The notes beneath the pieces are model-generated. The model was given only the letters and a program-made list of their open reading frames with translations. It did no database searches and was not told where the DNA came from. From Planctomycetota bacterium (GTDB taxonomy: Bacteria > Planctomycetota > Planctomycetia > Pirellulales > Pirellulaceae), in the NCBI GenBank assembly GCA_019347795.1, contig JAHWKS010000070.1, positions 1 through 11,869 of the forward strand: a stretch of 11,869 bases of DNA, read 5' to 3'. This document shows, piece by piece, positions 6,662-11,869 of the stretch (positions are counted from its first letter, which is position 1; each line of letters starts with the position of its first letter). The position numbers and the translations under genes were made by a program.

Positions 6662-7005
6662 TGCTCCTCGTCCCGCGGCTCGCATCGTCGCAGGACGGCT
6701 TCACCCTGCAACCGCCGTCCCGACAAGACAATCACGAACTCGTCGGCCGTCTCGCGCGCGATTTGGTACTCGCCTGCATCCCAGCGGCTCACCACGCCGC
6801 GGTTCCCGGACACCGGCCCTTCGTACTCCAAATAATCCAGGCGATGATCCGGCAGCCGCATCGCCTCGACGACTTTCCCCGGCTGCGGCGCTTCTGCCAG
6901 CGCCCAGGTGCGCAGCACCCCGCCGGACTCCAGCATCAAGTCCCAATGCGTCGGCCGGCCGAACTCCGGCGGCGTCTGGTGATGTAAGACGACGTATCGC
7001 GGCAT
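6565..7005 (-). CDS. Stand-alone LigD-type 3'-phosphoesterase domain protein
   Basis: 146 aa from ATG 7005; ATG 7014 is an alternative with GGA eight bases upstream. The sequence follows the N-terminal domain of bacterial DNA ligase D: an H...H-x-D-L-x-L-E block, a 'G-V-L-R-T-W-A-L' strand, DHRLDYLEYEG (53-63), then G-V-V-x-R-W-D-A-G-E-Y (70-80). In LigD this domain trims 3' phosphates or ribonucleotides at breaks before end joining. Equivalents of the catalytic residues appear to be His9, His20, Asp22, His54 and Tyr58. The Arg normally two residues after the Asp is Met24 (HWDLMLE). No ligase or polymerase domain follows and no ku gene is in the window. Family membership is fairly sure, activity is not. 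The final ~25 residues are nonconserved and lie in the overlap with the opposite gene. Confidence 0.75.
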   Translation of the reverse strand: MPRYVVLHHQTPPEFGRPTHWDLMLESGGVLRTWALAEAPQPGKVVEAMRLPDHRLDYLEYEGPVSGNRGVVSRWDAGEYQIARETADEFVIVLSGRRLQGEAVLRRCEPRDEEHQRWMFCLSTSAEACWNEGGDVSSESSVRPAR

Positions 7006-7122
7006 GGGTTCCATACATTCCAGCGCGAGCCACTCGGTCACATCGCAGAAGCGAGCAGCGCGCGGGGCAGGCCGTCTCAAGTCAAGGGATGCGCGGACCT
7101 ACCGCGCGGCCATTGCCGAGAG

Positions 7123-7151
7123 TAAAATACCACAGTGAAGAACTCTGGAGG
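7123..7151 (+). promoter_or_regulatory. -10-like TAAAAT and strong ribosome-binding site before the 85-aa gene
   Basis: TAAAAT (7123-7128) lies 31 bp before the start codon. There is no convincing -35 at the right distance. GGAGG (7147-7151), with an 8-base spacer to ATG 7160, is one of the best Shine-Dalgarno sites in the window and fixes the start. Confidence 0.45.
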
Positions 7152-7159
7152 CCATAGCG

Positions 7160-7417
7160 ATGCTCCGCGCTGAGGACATTCAAACCCGACTGAAAGAAAA
7201 ACCGTTTCGCCCTGTTCGCATCATAGCCAGCGAAGGGCTGCACTACGATATTCTCCATCCCGATTTGGTGCTCGTGGGCCGACGCGATCTGACCATCGGC
7301 TATCCCGGAGCAGACAATCCTTCAATTTATGATCAAGTGGTGCGCGTGGCTCTGGCTCATGTCGTAGCTATGGAGGACATCCCAGCGTCCGCTCGGGCTG
7401 CTACGGAAAACAACTAG
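7160..7417 (+). CDS. Conserved 85-aa protein of unknown function
   Basis: The start is fixed by GGAGG eight bases upstream. The protein has no membrane segment and no signal peptide. It opens with a short amphipathic helix (AEDIQTRLKEKPFRPVRI), then a beta-rich section, S-E-G-L-H-Y-D-I-L-H-P-D-L-V-L-V-G-R-R-D-L-T-I-G, and ends with VVRVALAHVVAMEDI. This layout (a helix ending in KPF-x-P-x-R, then 'G-x-x-Y-x-I-x-H-P-E/D' and 'HVV-x-x-E') is familiar to me from many short uncharacterised planctomycete proteins. No function is known to me. It is 16 bp from the next gene on the same strand, so the two are probably one transcript. Confidence 0.75.
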   Translation: MLRAEDIQTRLKEKPFRPVRIIASEGLHYDILHPDLVLVGRRDLTIGYPGADNPSIYDQVVRVALAHVVAMEDIPASARAATENN

Positions 7418-7433
7418 CGCCACGTCAACGCTT

Positions 7434-8642
7434 ATGTCCGAAGCATCGGCGGCCTCGCCGCTTCGTGTAAAATACCAGAATACGCTCGACGATTGGGTCG
7501 CGTTGCAGAAGTCGGTCGCCCTCGAACAGCGGATTTGGGTGCGGTTGGGTCCGATCCTGACGCTCGAGGCGATGATCATCGGCTGCTGCCTGCCGGGGAC
7601 GCTGTTGCTGGCCGCGGTCGGAGAGTTCAACGCGCTGTTGTGGGGCGTGGGACTGATCGTGATCTTCAACGTGCTCGTATTCCTGGCGATCCGCTGGCCG
7701 GGGGCGCCCGACCCCAAGATCTTTCGTCCCACGACGCTGGAAATCCACCCGGACTATCTGGAGATCTTCAACGATCGCGGCTGGGAGCGGCGCGACTGGC
7801 GGGCGATCGCCCGCGTGCAAGCGGCGCCCGAGCTGCTGATCATGTACCGCGACGACGGCCTGATGTACGTCGTGCCGCGCCGCGCTTTCGCGGCCTCCGC
7901 GGCCGCCGACGAATTCGCCGCCGCAGCCCAGCGGTTCCATGAACAGGCCAAAGAACGGCCGCGCGACGACCGACCTGCGGCATGGCAGGAGAGCAGTGGA
8001 CCGCCCGTGGTGGAAGCCGCGGACACGATGCAGGTTCGCTACACGGCCTCGGCTCGCGAGCTGGTTGAACTGCAAGGCGGCGCCGTCCTCCACACCGTGG
8101 AGGAACCGCCGAAGAAGCAGCCGGCCTCGGCCGGCCTGTTCTCGTGGCTGCTCCTGGCCGGGGTGATGGTGATGATGTTCCTGATGATGAAGGCCGGAGG
8201 CTCCCCCTTCTCTTCCAGCTTCGCGGCGTTCTTCGTGTTCCATGCGGTGAGCGTGCTGATGATCTTTCCCCTGCTCCGGCTGCTGAGGCTCTTTGCCGGC
8301 CGGCGGATGAAGGACTCCCCTTCGCTCACCCACACGCTGACGATTTCGCCGGCCGGGGTGGCCCTCTGGGCGCCGGGCGTCGAGACGCGCAGCGCCTGGG
8401 AGACCGTGGATGCGGTGCAGCAGAACCGCCAGTTGATCGCCTTCACCGCCAATCGGCCGGCGCTCATCTATCTGTACGTCATTCCCAAGTCGGCGTTCGC
8501 CGACGCCGAAGCGGGCCAGCGGTTCGCCCAGATGGCCGCCCGTTACCGCAAGGCCGCCGCCGAACGGGTCGAGGAGCAGGAGCTCTCCGCCGCTCCCGTC
8601 GTCGAATCCGGCAATCCTTACCAGCCCCCGCAGTCGCGGTGA
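7434..8642 (+). CDS. Membrane protein built of two tandem YcxB-like modules, C-terminal NPYQPP
   Basis: 402 aa. Module 1 (residues ~11-170) has V-K-Y-x-x-T-x-x-D-W-x-x-L, two hydrophobic helices (about 40-62 and 66-87), then the soluble YcxB-like unit with DWRAIARVQ (121-129) and MYVVPRRAF (144-152). Module 2 (~200-374) repeats the order: V-R-Y-x-x-S, helices at about 235-253 and 262-285, AWETVDAVQ (321-329), then LYVIPKSAF (347-355). In each, a Trp-containing strand, an 'I/V-x-x-V' core and a V-(I)P-[RK]-x-AF end are followed by a helix with x-x-F-A. YcxB domains normally occur once per protein. The role is unknown; a membrane-associated structural or sensing function is plausible. The tail carries NPYQPP (394-399). 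It is probably cotranscribed with the 85-aa gene. Confidence 0.75.
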   Translation: MSEASAASPLRVKYQNTLDDWVALQKSVALEQRIWVRLGPILTLEAMIIGCCLPGTLLLAAVGEFNALLWGVGLIVIFNVLVFLAIRWPGAPDPKIFRPTTLEIHPDYLEIFNDRGWERRDWRAIARVQAAPELLIMYRDDGLMYVVPRRAFAASAAADEFAAAAQRFHEQAKERPRDDRPAAWQESSGPPVVEAADTMQVRYTASARELVELQGGAVLHTVEEPPKKQPASAGLFSWLLLAGVMVMMFLMMKAGGSPFSSSFAAFFVFHAVSVLMIFPLLRLLRLFAGRRMKDSPSLTHTLTISPAGVALWAPGVETRSAWETVDAVQQNRQLIAFTANRPALIYLYVIPKSAFADAEAGQRFAQMAARYRKAAAERVEEQELSAAPVVESGNPYQPPQSR

Positions 8643-8686
8643 GCGATGCTCCGGGCAGGGCACTGCATTTGCCGCGTTCCGCGCTG

Positions 8687-8692
8687 TATAAA
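8687..8692 (+). promoter_or_regulatory. Possible -10 element (TATAAA) ahead of psd
   Basis: TATAAA, overlapping TAAAAT at 8689-8694, stands out as the only AT-rich patch in the 111-bp gap before psd. A hexamer at -35 spacing (TGCATT, 8664-8669) is poor. If real, it drives psd-pssA-pmtA. Confidence 0.35.
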
Positions 8693-8753
8693 ATAAAGGC
8701 GTGGTTAACGCGGCGAGTAGAAACCAAGGGCCATAGGGGGACGGGAGTCCGAT

Positions 8754-9749
8754 TTGACTGAGCTGAACGCGCCGCCGGGCGCTATCTTTCGCGATCGCCA
8801 GCGTGCCGAAATCGAGCCGCTCGATCCGCAGATCACCTCGATTCAACCCGGGGGCGGCGTCTGCATGCGCGTCGAATTGGCGTGGGGGCGCGTCCGGAGG
8901 GCTTACCTCAAGACGTTCCGCCGAGGCTATGTCAAACGGATGCGGCAATTGCGGCGCGGCGACCGCAACGCCTGTCCCCACGAAGTGCTCGATCCCCGAG
9001 ACCTCAAGTTTTATCGCAACCAGGGCGGATTCCACTGGGCGCCGGAGAACGACCCATTCACGTGGCGCGACCGGCTCCCGTTCGCCCGCGTCGGACTGGC
9101 GGAGCTATTGCTCATCGGCGGCGGGCTATTGCTGCTGACGGCCGTCCTGCTCGCGATCACTCCCTGGCTGGCGATCGCGCCCTGGCTGGCCATCGCGCCG
9201 GCCATCACTGCAACGGGCGTAATCTGGTTCTTCCGCAATCCGCGACGCATCGCTCCCGCGGAGTGGGGCGCTGTGGTCGGCCCTGCCGACGGCAAGATCG
9301 TCGCCGTCGAACACCTGGAGCACGACGACTTCATCGGCGGACCCGCCGTGCAGATTGGCATCTTCCTTTCGATCTTCAACGTCCATATCAACCGCACTCC
9401 CGAAGCGTGCCGCGTGATCGGCATGACCTACCGCCGCGGCAAGTTCCTCAACGCGCTCTTGCCTCGCTCCGCTCAAGAGAACGAGCAACTGACGCTGCGG
9501 CTGGAAGAAACGGCTGCGCCGCATCGACGATATGTCGTGCGGCAAATCGCCGGCGCCATTGCCCGCCGCATTGTATGCTGGGTGGTCCCCGGCGAGGAGC
9601 TTGCCCGCGGCGAGCAGTTGGGAATGATCAAGTTCGGCTCGCGAACGGAGTTGGTCCTGCCTCGCGAGGACGGACTGGCGGTGACAGCGAAGGTGGGGGA
9701 CCGCGTGAAAGCGGGCGTCACGATCCTCGCCCGCTATCGGAATGATTGA
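8754..9749 (+). CDS. psd: Phosphatidylserine decarboxylase proenzyme with N-terminal extension
   Basis: 331 aa. It converts phosphatidylserine to phosphatidylethanolamine at the membrane, using a pyruvoyl group made by self-cleavage. The catalytic part is the short (type II) form: a helical hairpin (~115-157), FFRNPRR (159-165), GPADGKI (176-182, with Asp179), NVHINR (209-214, with His211) and the cleavage motif FGSRTE. Cleavage between Gly295 and Ser296 would make Ser296 the pyruvoyl residue. Unlike usual type II enzymes of ~210-230 aa, there is a ~110-residue N-terminal extension with blocks ELAWGRVRRAYLKTF and DPRDLKFYRNQGGFHW. The start is TTG 8754, with GGGAG six bases upstream; ATG 8865 would remove 37 residues, including conserved-looking sequence. 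An 18-bp tandem duplication lies in the membrane hairpin. It is directly followed by pssA. Confidence 0.92.
   Translation: MTELNAPPGAIFRDRQRAEIEPLDPQITSIQPGGGVCMRVELAWGRVRRAYLKTFRRGYVKRMRQLRRGDRNACPHEVLDPRDLKFYRNQGGFHWAPENDPFTWRDRLPFARVGLAELLLIGGGLLLLTAVLLAITPWLAIAPWLAIAPAITATGVIWFFRNPRRIAPAEWGAVVGPADGKIVAVEHLEHDDFIGGPAVQIGIFLSIFNVHINRTPEACRVIGMTYRRGKFLNALLPRSAQENEQLTLRLEETAAPHRRYVVRQIAGAIARRIVCWVVPGEELARGEQLGMIKFGSRTELVLPREDGLAVTAKVGDRVKAGVTILARYRND
9162..9197 (+). repeat. 18-bp tandem duplication inside psd
   Basis: Two 18-bp units (9162-9179 and 9180-9197) differ at one base. They encode PWLAIA twice in the membrane-hairpin turn of Psd. The repeat is in frame and adds six residues. Confidence 0.85.
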
Positions 9750-9781
9750 ACTATCGGCGACTTTGCCTGGAGAAAGCATCC

Positions 9782-9826
9782 TTGAAGCGACTCACCCTGA
9801 AGCGCCCTCTCTTGAAGCGACCTCGC
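9782..9826 (+). repeat. Three 15-bp tandem repeats at the pssA start
   Basis: The units begin at 9782, 9797 and 9812 and share T/C-TGAAGCG followed by a CT-rich half. Each encodes L-K-R plus two residues. Each unit starts with TTG or CTG, so each could in principle serve as an initiation codon. Confidence 0.8.
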
Positions 9827-10651
9827 GCGATCGCCGTCCTGCCCACTTTGCTGACGCTGGGGAACGCCGCCTGCGGCTTCGCCGCCATCACGTTCGCCAC
9901 GCAGGTGGATCCCGTCTCGCCCGCCGCAAACCTGCTCGCGGTGGCGGGCCTCTTGATCGTGGCCGCGATGTTCTTCGACATGGTGGATGGGAGCGTCGCC
10001 CGGCTGATGCGGCAGACCAGCGACTTCGGCGCCCAACTCGATAGTCTGGCCGATGTGATCAGCTTCGGCGTCGCCCCGGCGATTCTCGTGATTCACTGCT
10101 CCTATCACTATCATCCGCGGCTCTTGTGGTGTCTGGCGGTATTGTTTGTTTTGTGCGCGCTGCTGCGGCTGGCTCGCTTCAACGTCGAGACGAGCGACGA
10201 CGACTCGCACACCTCGTTCATCGGGCTGCCCTCTCCCGCGGCCGCCGGCGCCGTGGCGTCGTTCGCCATTGCCTGGCCCGGGTTCGTGCGGCTGACGGAA
10301 GATCACATGCCGGAGCGGGTCCAGGAAATCGGAAGCTGGCTGATCACCGCCACCAGCCTCTCGCTGCCGGTATTGGCGGTGGTGCTGGGCTGCTTGATGG
10401 TTTCGCGAATCCGCTATCCGCATGTGTTCAACATCGTGTTCCGCGGCCAGAGCAGCTTTCCGTACCTGATCAAGCTGGTGTTTGCGATGGTGGCCGTCTT
10501 CGCCTTTCACGAGCTGGCCGCGCCGCTGATTTTCCTGTTTTTCGTGTTGGAGTCGCCGCTGCGGGCTTTATTTCTCGGCGGAATGGTGCGCCGGTTGCAC
10601 TCCGTCAGCGGCGACGGGTCGATCCTTGTTTCCGGTGACGAAGATGCCTAA
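9782..10651 (+). CDS. pssA: CDP-diacylglycerol--serine O-phosphatidyltransferase
   Basis: 289 aa from TTG 9782, which has TGGAGA with an 8-base spacer. It makes phosphatidylserine from CDP-diacylglycerol and serine in the membrane. The CDP-alcohol phosphotransferase signature is complete: D66-x2-D69-G70-x2-A73-R74-x8-G83-x3-D87-x3-D91. About six to eight hydrophobic helices follow. VLPTLLTLGNAACGFAAI just upstream of the first helix and FGVAPA after the motif are typical of the Bacillus-type (subclass II) PssA. A second candidate start, TTG 9746, overlaps the psd stop by three bases and would give 301 aa through translational coupling. The N terminus contains three 15-bp repeats encoding LKR. 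The product is the substrate of the upstream psd. The 3' end overlaps the methyltransferase start by 8 bp. Confidence 0.9.
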   Translation: MKRLTLKRPLLKRPRAIAVLPTLLTLGNAACGFAAITFATQVDPVSPAANLLAVAGLLIVAAMFFDMVDGSVARLMRQTSDFGAQLDSLADVISFGVAPAILVIHCSYHYHPRLLWCLAVLFVLCALLRLARFNVETSDDDSHTSFIGLPSPAAAGAVASFAIAWPGFVRLTEDHMPERVQEIGSWLITATSLSLPVLAVVLGCLMVSRIRYPHVFNIVFRGQSSFPYLIKLVFAMVAVFAFHELAAPLIFLFFVLESPLRALFLGGMVRRLHSVSGDGSILVSGDEDA

Positions 10652-11321
10652 CGCCGCTCTGCGCTCCGACCAAAGTAAGCTTTACTACCAACTGGCGGGT
10701 TGCTACGAGTCGGTATTCTCCGCCTTTATCCGCGAGCGGATTCAAAGCGCGATTCGCTCGCTGGCGATCCCGTCCGGCGCCCAGGTGCTGGAGGTGGGGG
10801 TGGGGACCGGGGTTTCGCTGCCGGCCTATCCCAAGCACGCCGACGTGACGGCCATCGACCTATCGCCCGAGATGCTGGAGCGGGCGCAGCGAAAAGTGGA
10901 GCGTCACGATTGGCGCCATGTCCGGCTGCGGGAGATGGATGCACTGAACCTGGAATACCCGGATGAGCACTTCGACTACGTGCTCTCCTTTCACGTCATC
11001 AGCGTCGTGCCCGACAGCGAGCGGATGATGCAGGAGATGGTGCGGGTCGCGAAGCCCGAGGGGACGATCGTCTTAATCAACCACTTCCGCAGCCGCTTGC
11101 CGTGGGTCGCCTCCGTGGTGGACCGGCTTGATCCCGTAACGCGGCGCCTAGGCTGGCGCACCACGCTCCGCCTCGATGACGTGGTCGAGGTCGATGAGCT
11201 GCGCGTGGAGCGGGTGTACAAGACCTCGCCGGCCTCGCTGTTTACCGTGGTGCAGGCCCGCAAGCCGACCATGCAAAGCGCTGCCAGCCGTTCCCGACGC
11301 CAGCGCGCCGAGGCGTCTTGA
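10644..11321 (+). CDS. pmtA: Class I SAM methyltransferase, probable phosphatidylethanolamine N-methyltransferase (Rhodobacter type)
   Basis: 225 aa. Seven-strand SAM methyltransferase fold: motif I VLEVGVGTGVSLPAY (48-62), acidic residue after strand 2 Asp72 (AIDLSPEMLERA), motif II region MDALNLEYPDEHFDYV (98-113), then RVAKPEGTIVLINHF (134-148). An N-terminal Y-Y-x-L-A-x-x-Y-x-x-V-F stretch, GVGTGVSLP with Ser-Leu-Pro after the glycine motif and IVLINH resemble Rhodobacter PmtA, which methylates phosphatidylethanolamine up to phosphatidylcholine; UbiE-like enzymes are the alternative. The genomic position decides: it overlaps pssA by 8 bp and follows psd, the two enzymes that make its presumed substrate. 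The start at ATG 10644 has GGTGA five bases upstream; in-frame TTG 10626 is less likely. The C terminus is basic (residues 210-225). Confidence 0.78.
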   Translation: MPNAALRSDQSKLYYQLAGCYESVFSAFIRERIQSAIRSLAIPSGAQVLEVGVGTGVSLPAYPKHADVTAIDLSPEMLERAQRKVERHDWRHVRLREMDALNLEYPDEHFDYVLSFHVISVVPDSERMMQEMVRVAKPEGTIVLINHFRSRLPWVASVVDRLDPVTRRLGWRTTLRLDDVVEVDELRVERVYKTSPASLFTVVQARKPTMQSAASRSRRQRAEAS

Positions 11322-11360
11322 CCCTTTGAGAGTCATCCAGTAACACAAGGGCTTAGAGTG

Positions 11361-11377
11361 GCCGCCGCGACGGCGGC
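11361..11377 (+). other. Strong GC hairpin between pmtA and the basic small protein
   Basis: GCCGCCG pairs perfectly with CGGCGGC around a CGA loop (7 bp). No T-tract follows, so it is not a classical terminator. It could protect or delimit the 3' end of the lipid-gene mRNA or sit in the leader of the next gene. Confidence 0.5.
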
Positions 11378-11418
11378 GCGGGTCAATCGTTCTCGAACAA
11401 TCCAAGGAACCATCGGCT

Positions 11419-11589
11419 GTGAGCATCGTACGCATCGGATCGAACGAAAAATACGCGTCCCACTGGGACGAGGTCTTCGGCGGCAAAAAGGGCAAGTCCG
11501 CCGCCAAGAAGAAGACGGCGAAATCTCCCGCCAAGCCCGCCAAAGCGAAAACCTCGGCCAAGAAGAAGGCCGCCAAAAAGAAGAAATAA
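11419..11589 (+). CDS. 56-aa Lys/Ala-rich basic protein
   Basis: It starts at GTG 11419, with AAGGAA (11404-11409) nine bases upstream, and ends with TAA at 11587. The first ~20 residues are a distinct, conserved-looking head (MSIVRIGSNEKYASHWDEVF). The remaining 34 residues after two Gly are about half Lys (17) and a quarter Ala (9), with Ser, Thr, Pro and Gly spacers: an unstructured, strongly positive tail like those of histone H1-like or DNA/RNA-binding proteins. I recall similar small planctomycete proteins with a V-R-x-G-x-N-x-K-Y-x-x-x-W head and a KKxAK tail; no function is known to me. Nucleic-acid binding is an inference from charge. It is short enough to be missed by length cut-offs. 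Neighbours on the same strand are pmtA (97 bp before) and the selenoprotein (71 bp after). Confidence 0.75.
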   Translation: MSIVRIGSNEKYASHWDEVFGGKKGKSAAKKKTAKSPAKPAKAKTSAKKKAAKKKK

Positions 11590-11660
11590 CAAGTACAGAT
11601 CAAATTCGGTCGCCTGCGATCCGCGAATCCGGGCGCCACGGAACAAAGAGGAAGCAAAGG

Positions 11661-11869
11661 ATGAAGGTCCAACTTCGCTACTGCGCCGCGTGAAACTATG
11701 AGCCCGCGGCCGTCAGTCTGGCGGCCAAGATTCTCACCGCCCACAAGCAGCGCATCGCCGGCCTGGAGCTGGCGCCATCCTCCGGCGGCTGCTTCGAGCT
11801 GACCGTCGGCGATGAATTGATTTACTCCAAGCTCGCCACGGGCGAATTCCCCGACGAAGCCGCCATGGT
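11661..11869 (+). CDS. SelW/Rdx-family selenoprotein (CxxU, UGA = selenocysteine), 3' end outside window
   Basis: ATG 11661 has GAGGA (11648-11652) with an 8-base spacer. The frame reads MKVQLRYCAA, then TGA, then NYEPAAVSLAAKIL and on without another stop to the window edge (69 codons visible of an expected ~85-95). Reading TGA as selenocysteine gives Cys8-Ala-Ala-Sec11 at the end of the first beta strand, exactly the redox position of the Rdx family (SelW, SelT, SelH; thioredoxin-like fold). Family marks continue after it: U-N-Y-x-P, then P-S-S-G-G-C-F-E-L-T-V and L-I-Y-S-K-x-x-T-G-x-F-P. A SECIS-like hairpin lies 14 bases after the TGA. The usual role is a small thiol/selenol redox protein; the partner is unknown. 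The alternative is a Cys-to-stop nonsense mutation, disfavoured by the hairpin and the intact downstream frame. A standard annotation would miss this gene. Confidence 0.85.
11691..11693 (+). other. Recoded TGA codon (selenocysteine 11)
   Basis: In-frame TGA at codon 11, at the second redox position of a C-x-x-U motif. The protein family match continues immediately on both sides in the same frame. Confidence 0.83.
11708..11726 (+). promoter_or_regulatory. Bacterial SECIS-like stem-loop
   Basis: GGCCGUC pairs with GGCGGCC (7 pairs, one of them U-G) around the five-base loop AGUCU. The loop begins 21 bases after the TGA, inside the coding region as bacterial SECIS elements are. The G in the second loop position followed by UCU closely resembles the AGGUCU loop of E. 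coli fdhF, whose GU contacts SelB. Confidence 0.75.

Noticed and set aside
7122..7477. 11-base string GTAAAATACCA occurring at 7122 and 7467
   Set aside because: Several 11-mer repeats are expected by chance in a window this long; the second copy is simply V-K-Y codons in a gene.
7425..9035. 536-codon open frame on the minus strand
   Set aside because: It is antisense to the YcxB-like gene and the psd start, both with clear family motifs. Its translation is rich in Arg/His/Gln/Gly low-complexity, typical of an antisense shadow in GC-rich DNA.
9742..10044. 100-codon ATG frame overlapping the psd stop
   Set aside because: It runs out of frame over pssA, whose CDP-alcohol phosphotransferase motif is intact; no homology is visible.
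11389..11397. GTTC/GAAC near-palindrome upstream of the Lys-rich gene, LexA-box-like
   Set aside because: The order and spacing do not match a LexA box (GAAC-N4-GTTC) and there is no SOS context.
11358..11693. 111-codon plus-strand open frame ending at the TGA
   Set aside because: Its main part crosses the 56-aa Lys-rich gene out of frame. Only its last ten codons are real, as the start of the selenoprotein.
11691..11693. Reading the selenoprotein TGA as a pseudogene nonsense mutation
   Set aside because: The position is exactly the U of CxxU, a SECIS-like hairpin follows at the right distance, the start signals are good, and there is no other disruption in the 58 codons that follow.
1..11869. 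CRISPR arrays, tRNA/rRNA genes, insertion sequences, phage genes
   Set aside because: No spaced direct repeats, cloverleaf-like segments, transposase motifs or terminal inverted repeats were seen on reading both strands.

Overview
The window (about 11.9 kb, GC-rich) most likely comes from a planctomycete of the Pirellulales type. Three things point there: a copy of the short dispersed repeat that reads as NPKRQRG when translated (1838-1862), small membrane proteins carrying an NPY-x-PP motif at one end, and several lineage-typical small or hypothetical proteins. These include a truncated carboxypeptidase-regulatory-like protein with a membrane anchor and Asp tail, a stand-alone LigD phosphoesterase-like protein, an 85-aa conserved protein and a Lys/Ala-rich 56-aa protein. 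The assignment rests on recognition from memory, not on a search.

Left part (1-5720). The 3' end of an anchored Cna/carboxypeptidase-regulatory-like protein is closed by a clear intrinsic terminator. A Gfo/Idh/MocA oxidoreductase follows, convergent with a minus-strand pair: a small membrane protein downstream of type I methionine aminopeptidase (map). Rightward again come a small three-helix membrane protein and an NAD(P)-dependent semialdehyde dehydrogenase (SSADH / alpha-ketoglutaric semialdehyde type). The latter is convergent, with a 4-bp gap, with a nucleoside-hydrolase-like protein in which a calcium-ligand Asp is replaced by Cys.

Middle part (5720-8650). A membrane-anchored hypothetical protein overlaps tail-to-tail with a LigD-type 3'-phosphoesterase-domain protein. 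Next are an 85-aa conserved protein and a membrane protein made of two tandem YcxB-like modules.

Right part (8650-11869). A tight plus-strand cluster, psd - pssA - pmtA, encodes the steps from CDP-diacylglycerol through phosphatidylserine and phosphatidylethanolamine to methylated lipids (phosphatidylcholine). Psd has a roughly 110-residue N-terminal extension, and both psd and pssA contain small in-frame tandem duplications. Downstream lies the 56-aa basic protein. At the window edge is the most striking gene: a SelW/Rdx-family selenoprotein whose CxxU motif uses an in-frame TGA, followed at the expected distance by a SECIS-like hairpin with an AGUCU loop. An ordinary gene caller would stop at that TGA and miss the protein.

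No rRNA, tRNA, CRISPR array, insertion sequence or phage gene was seen. No stretch longer than about 210 bp lacks a gene.
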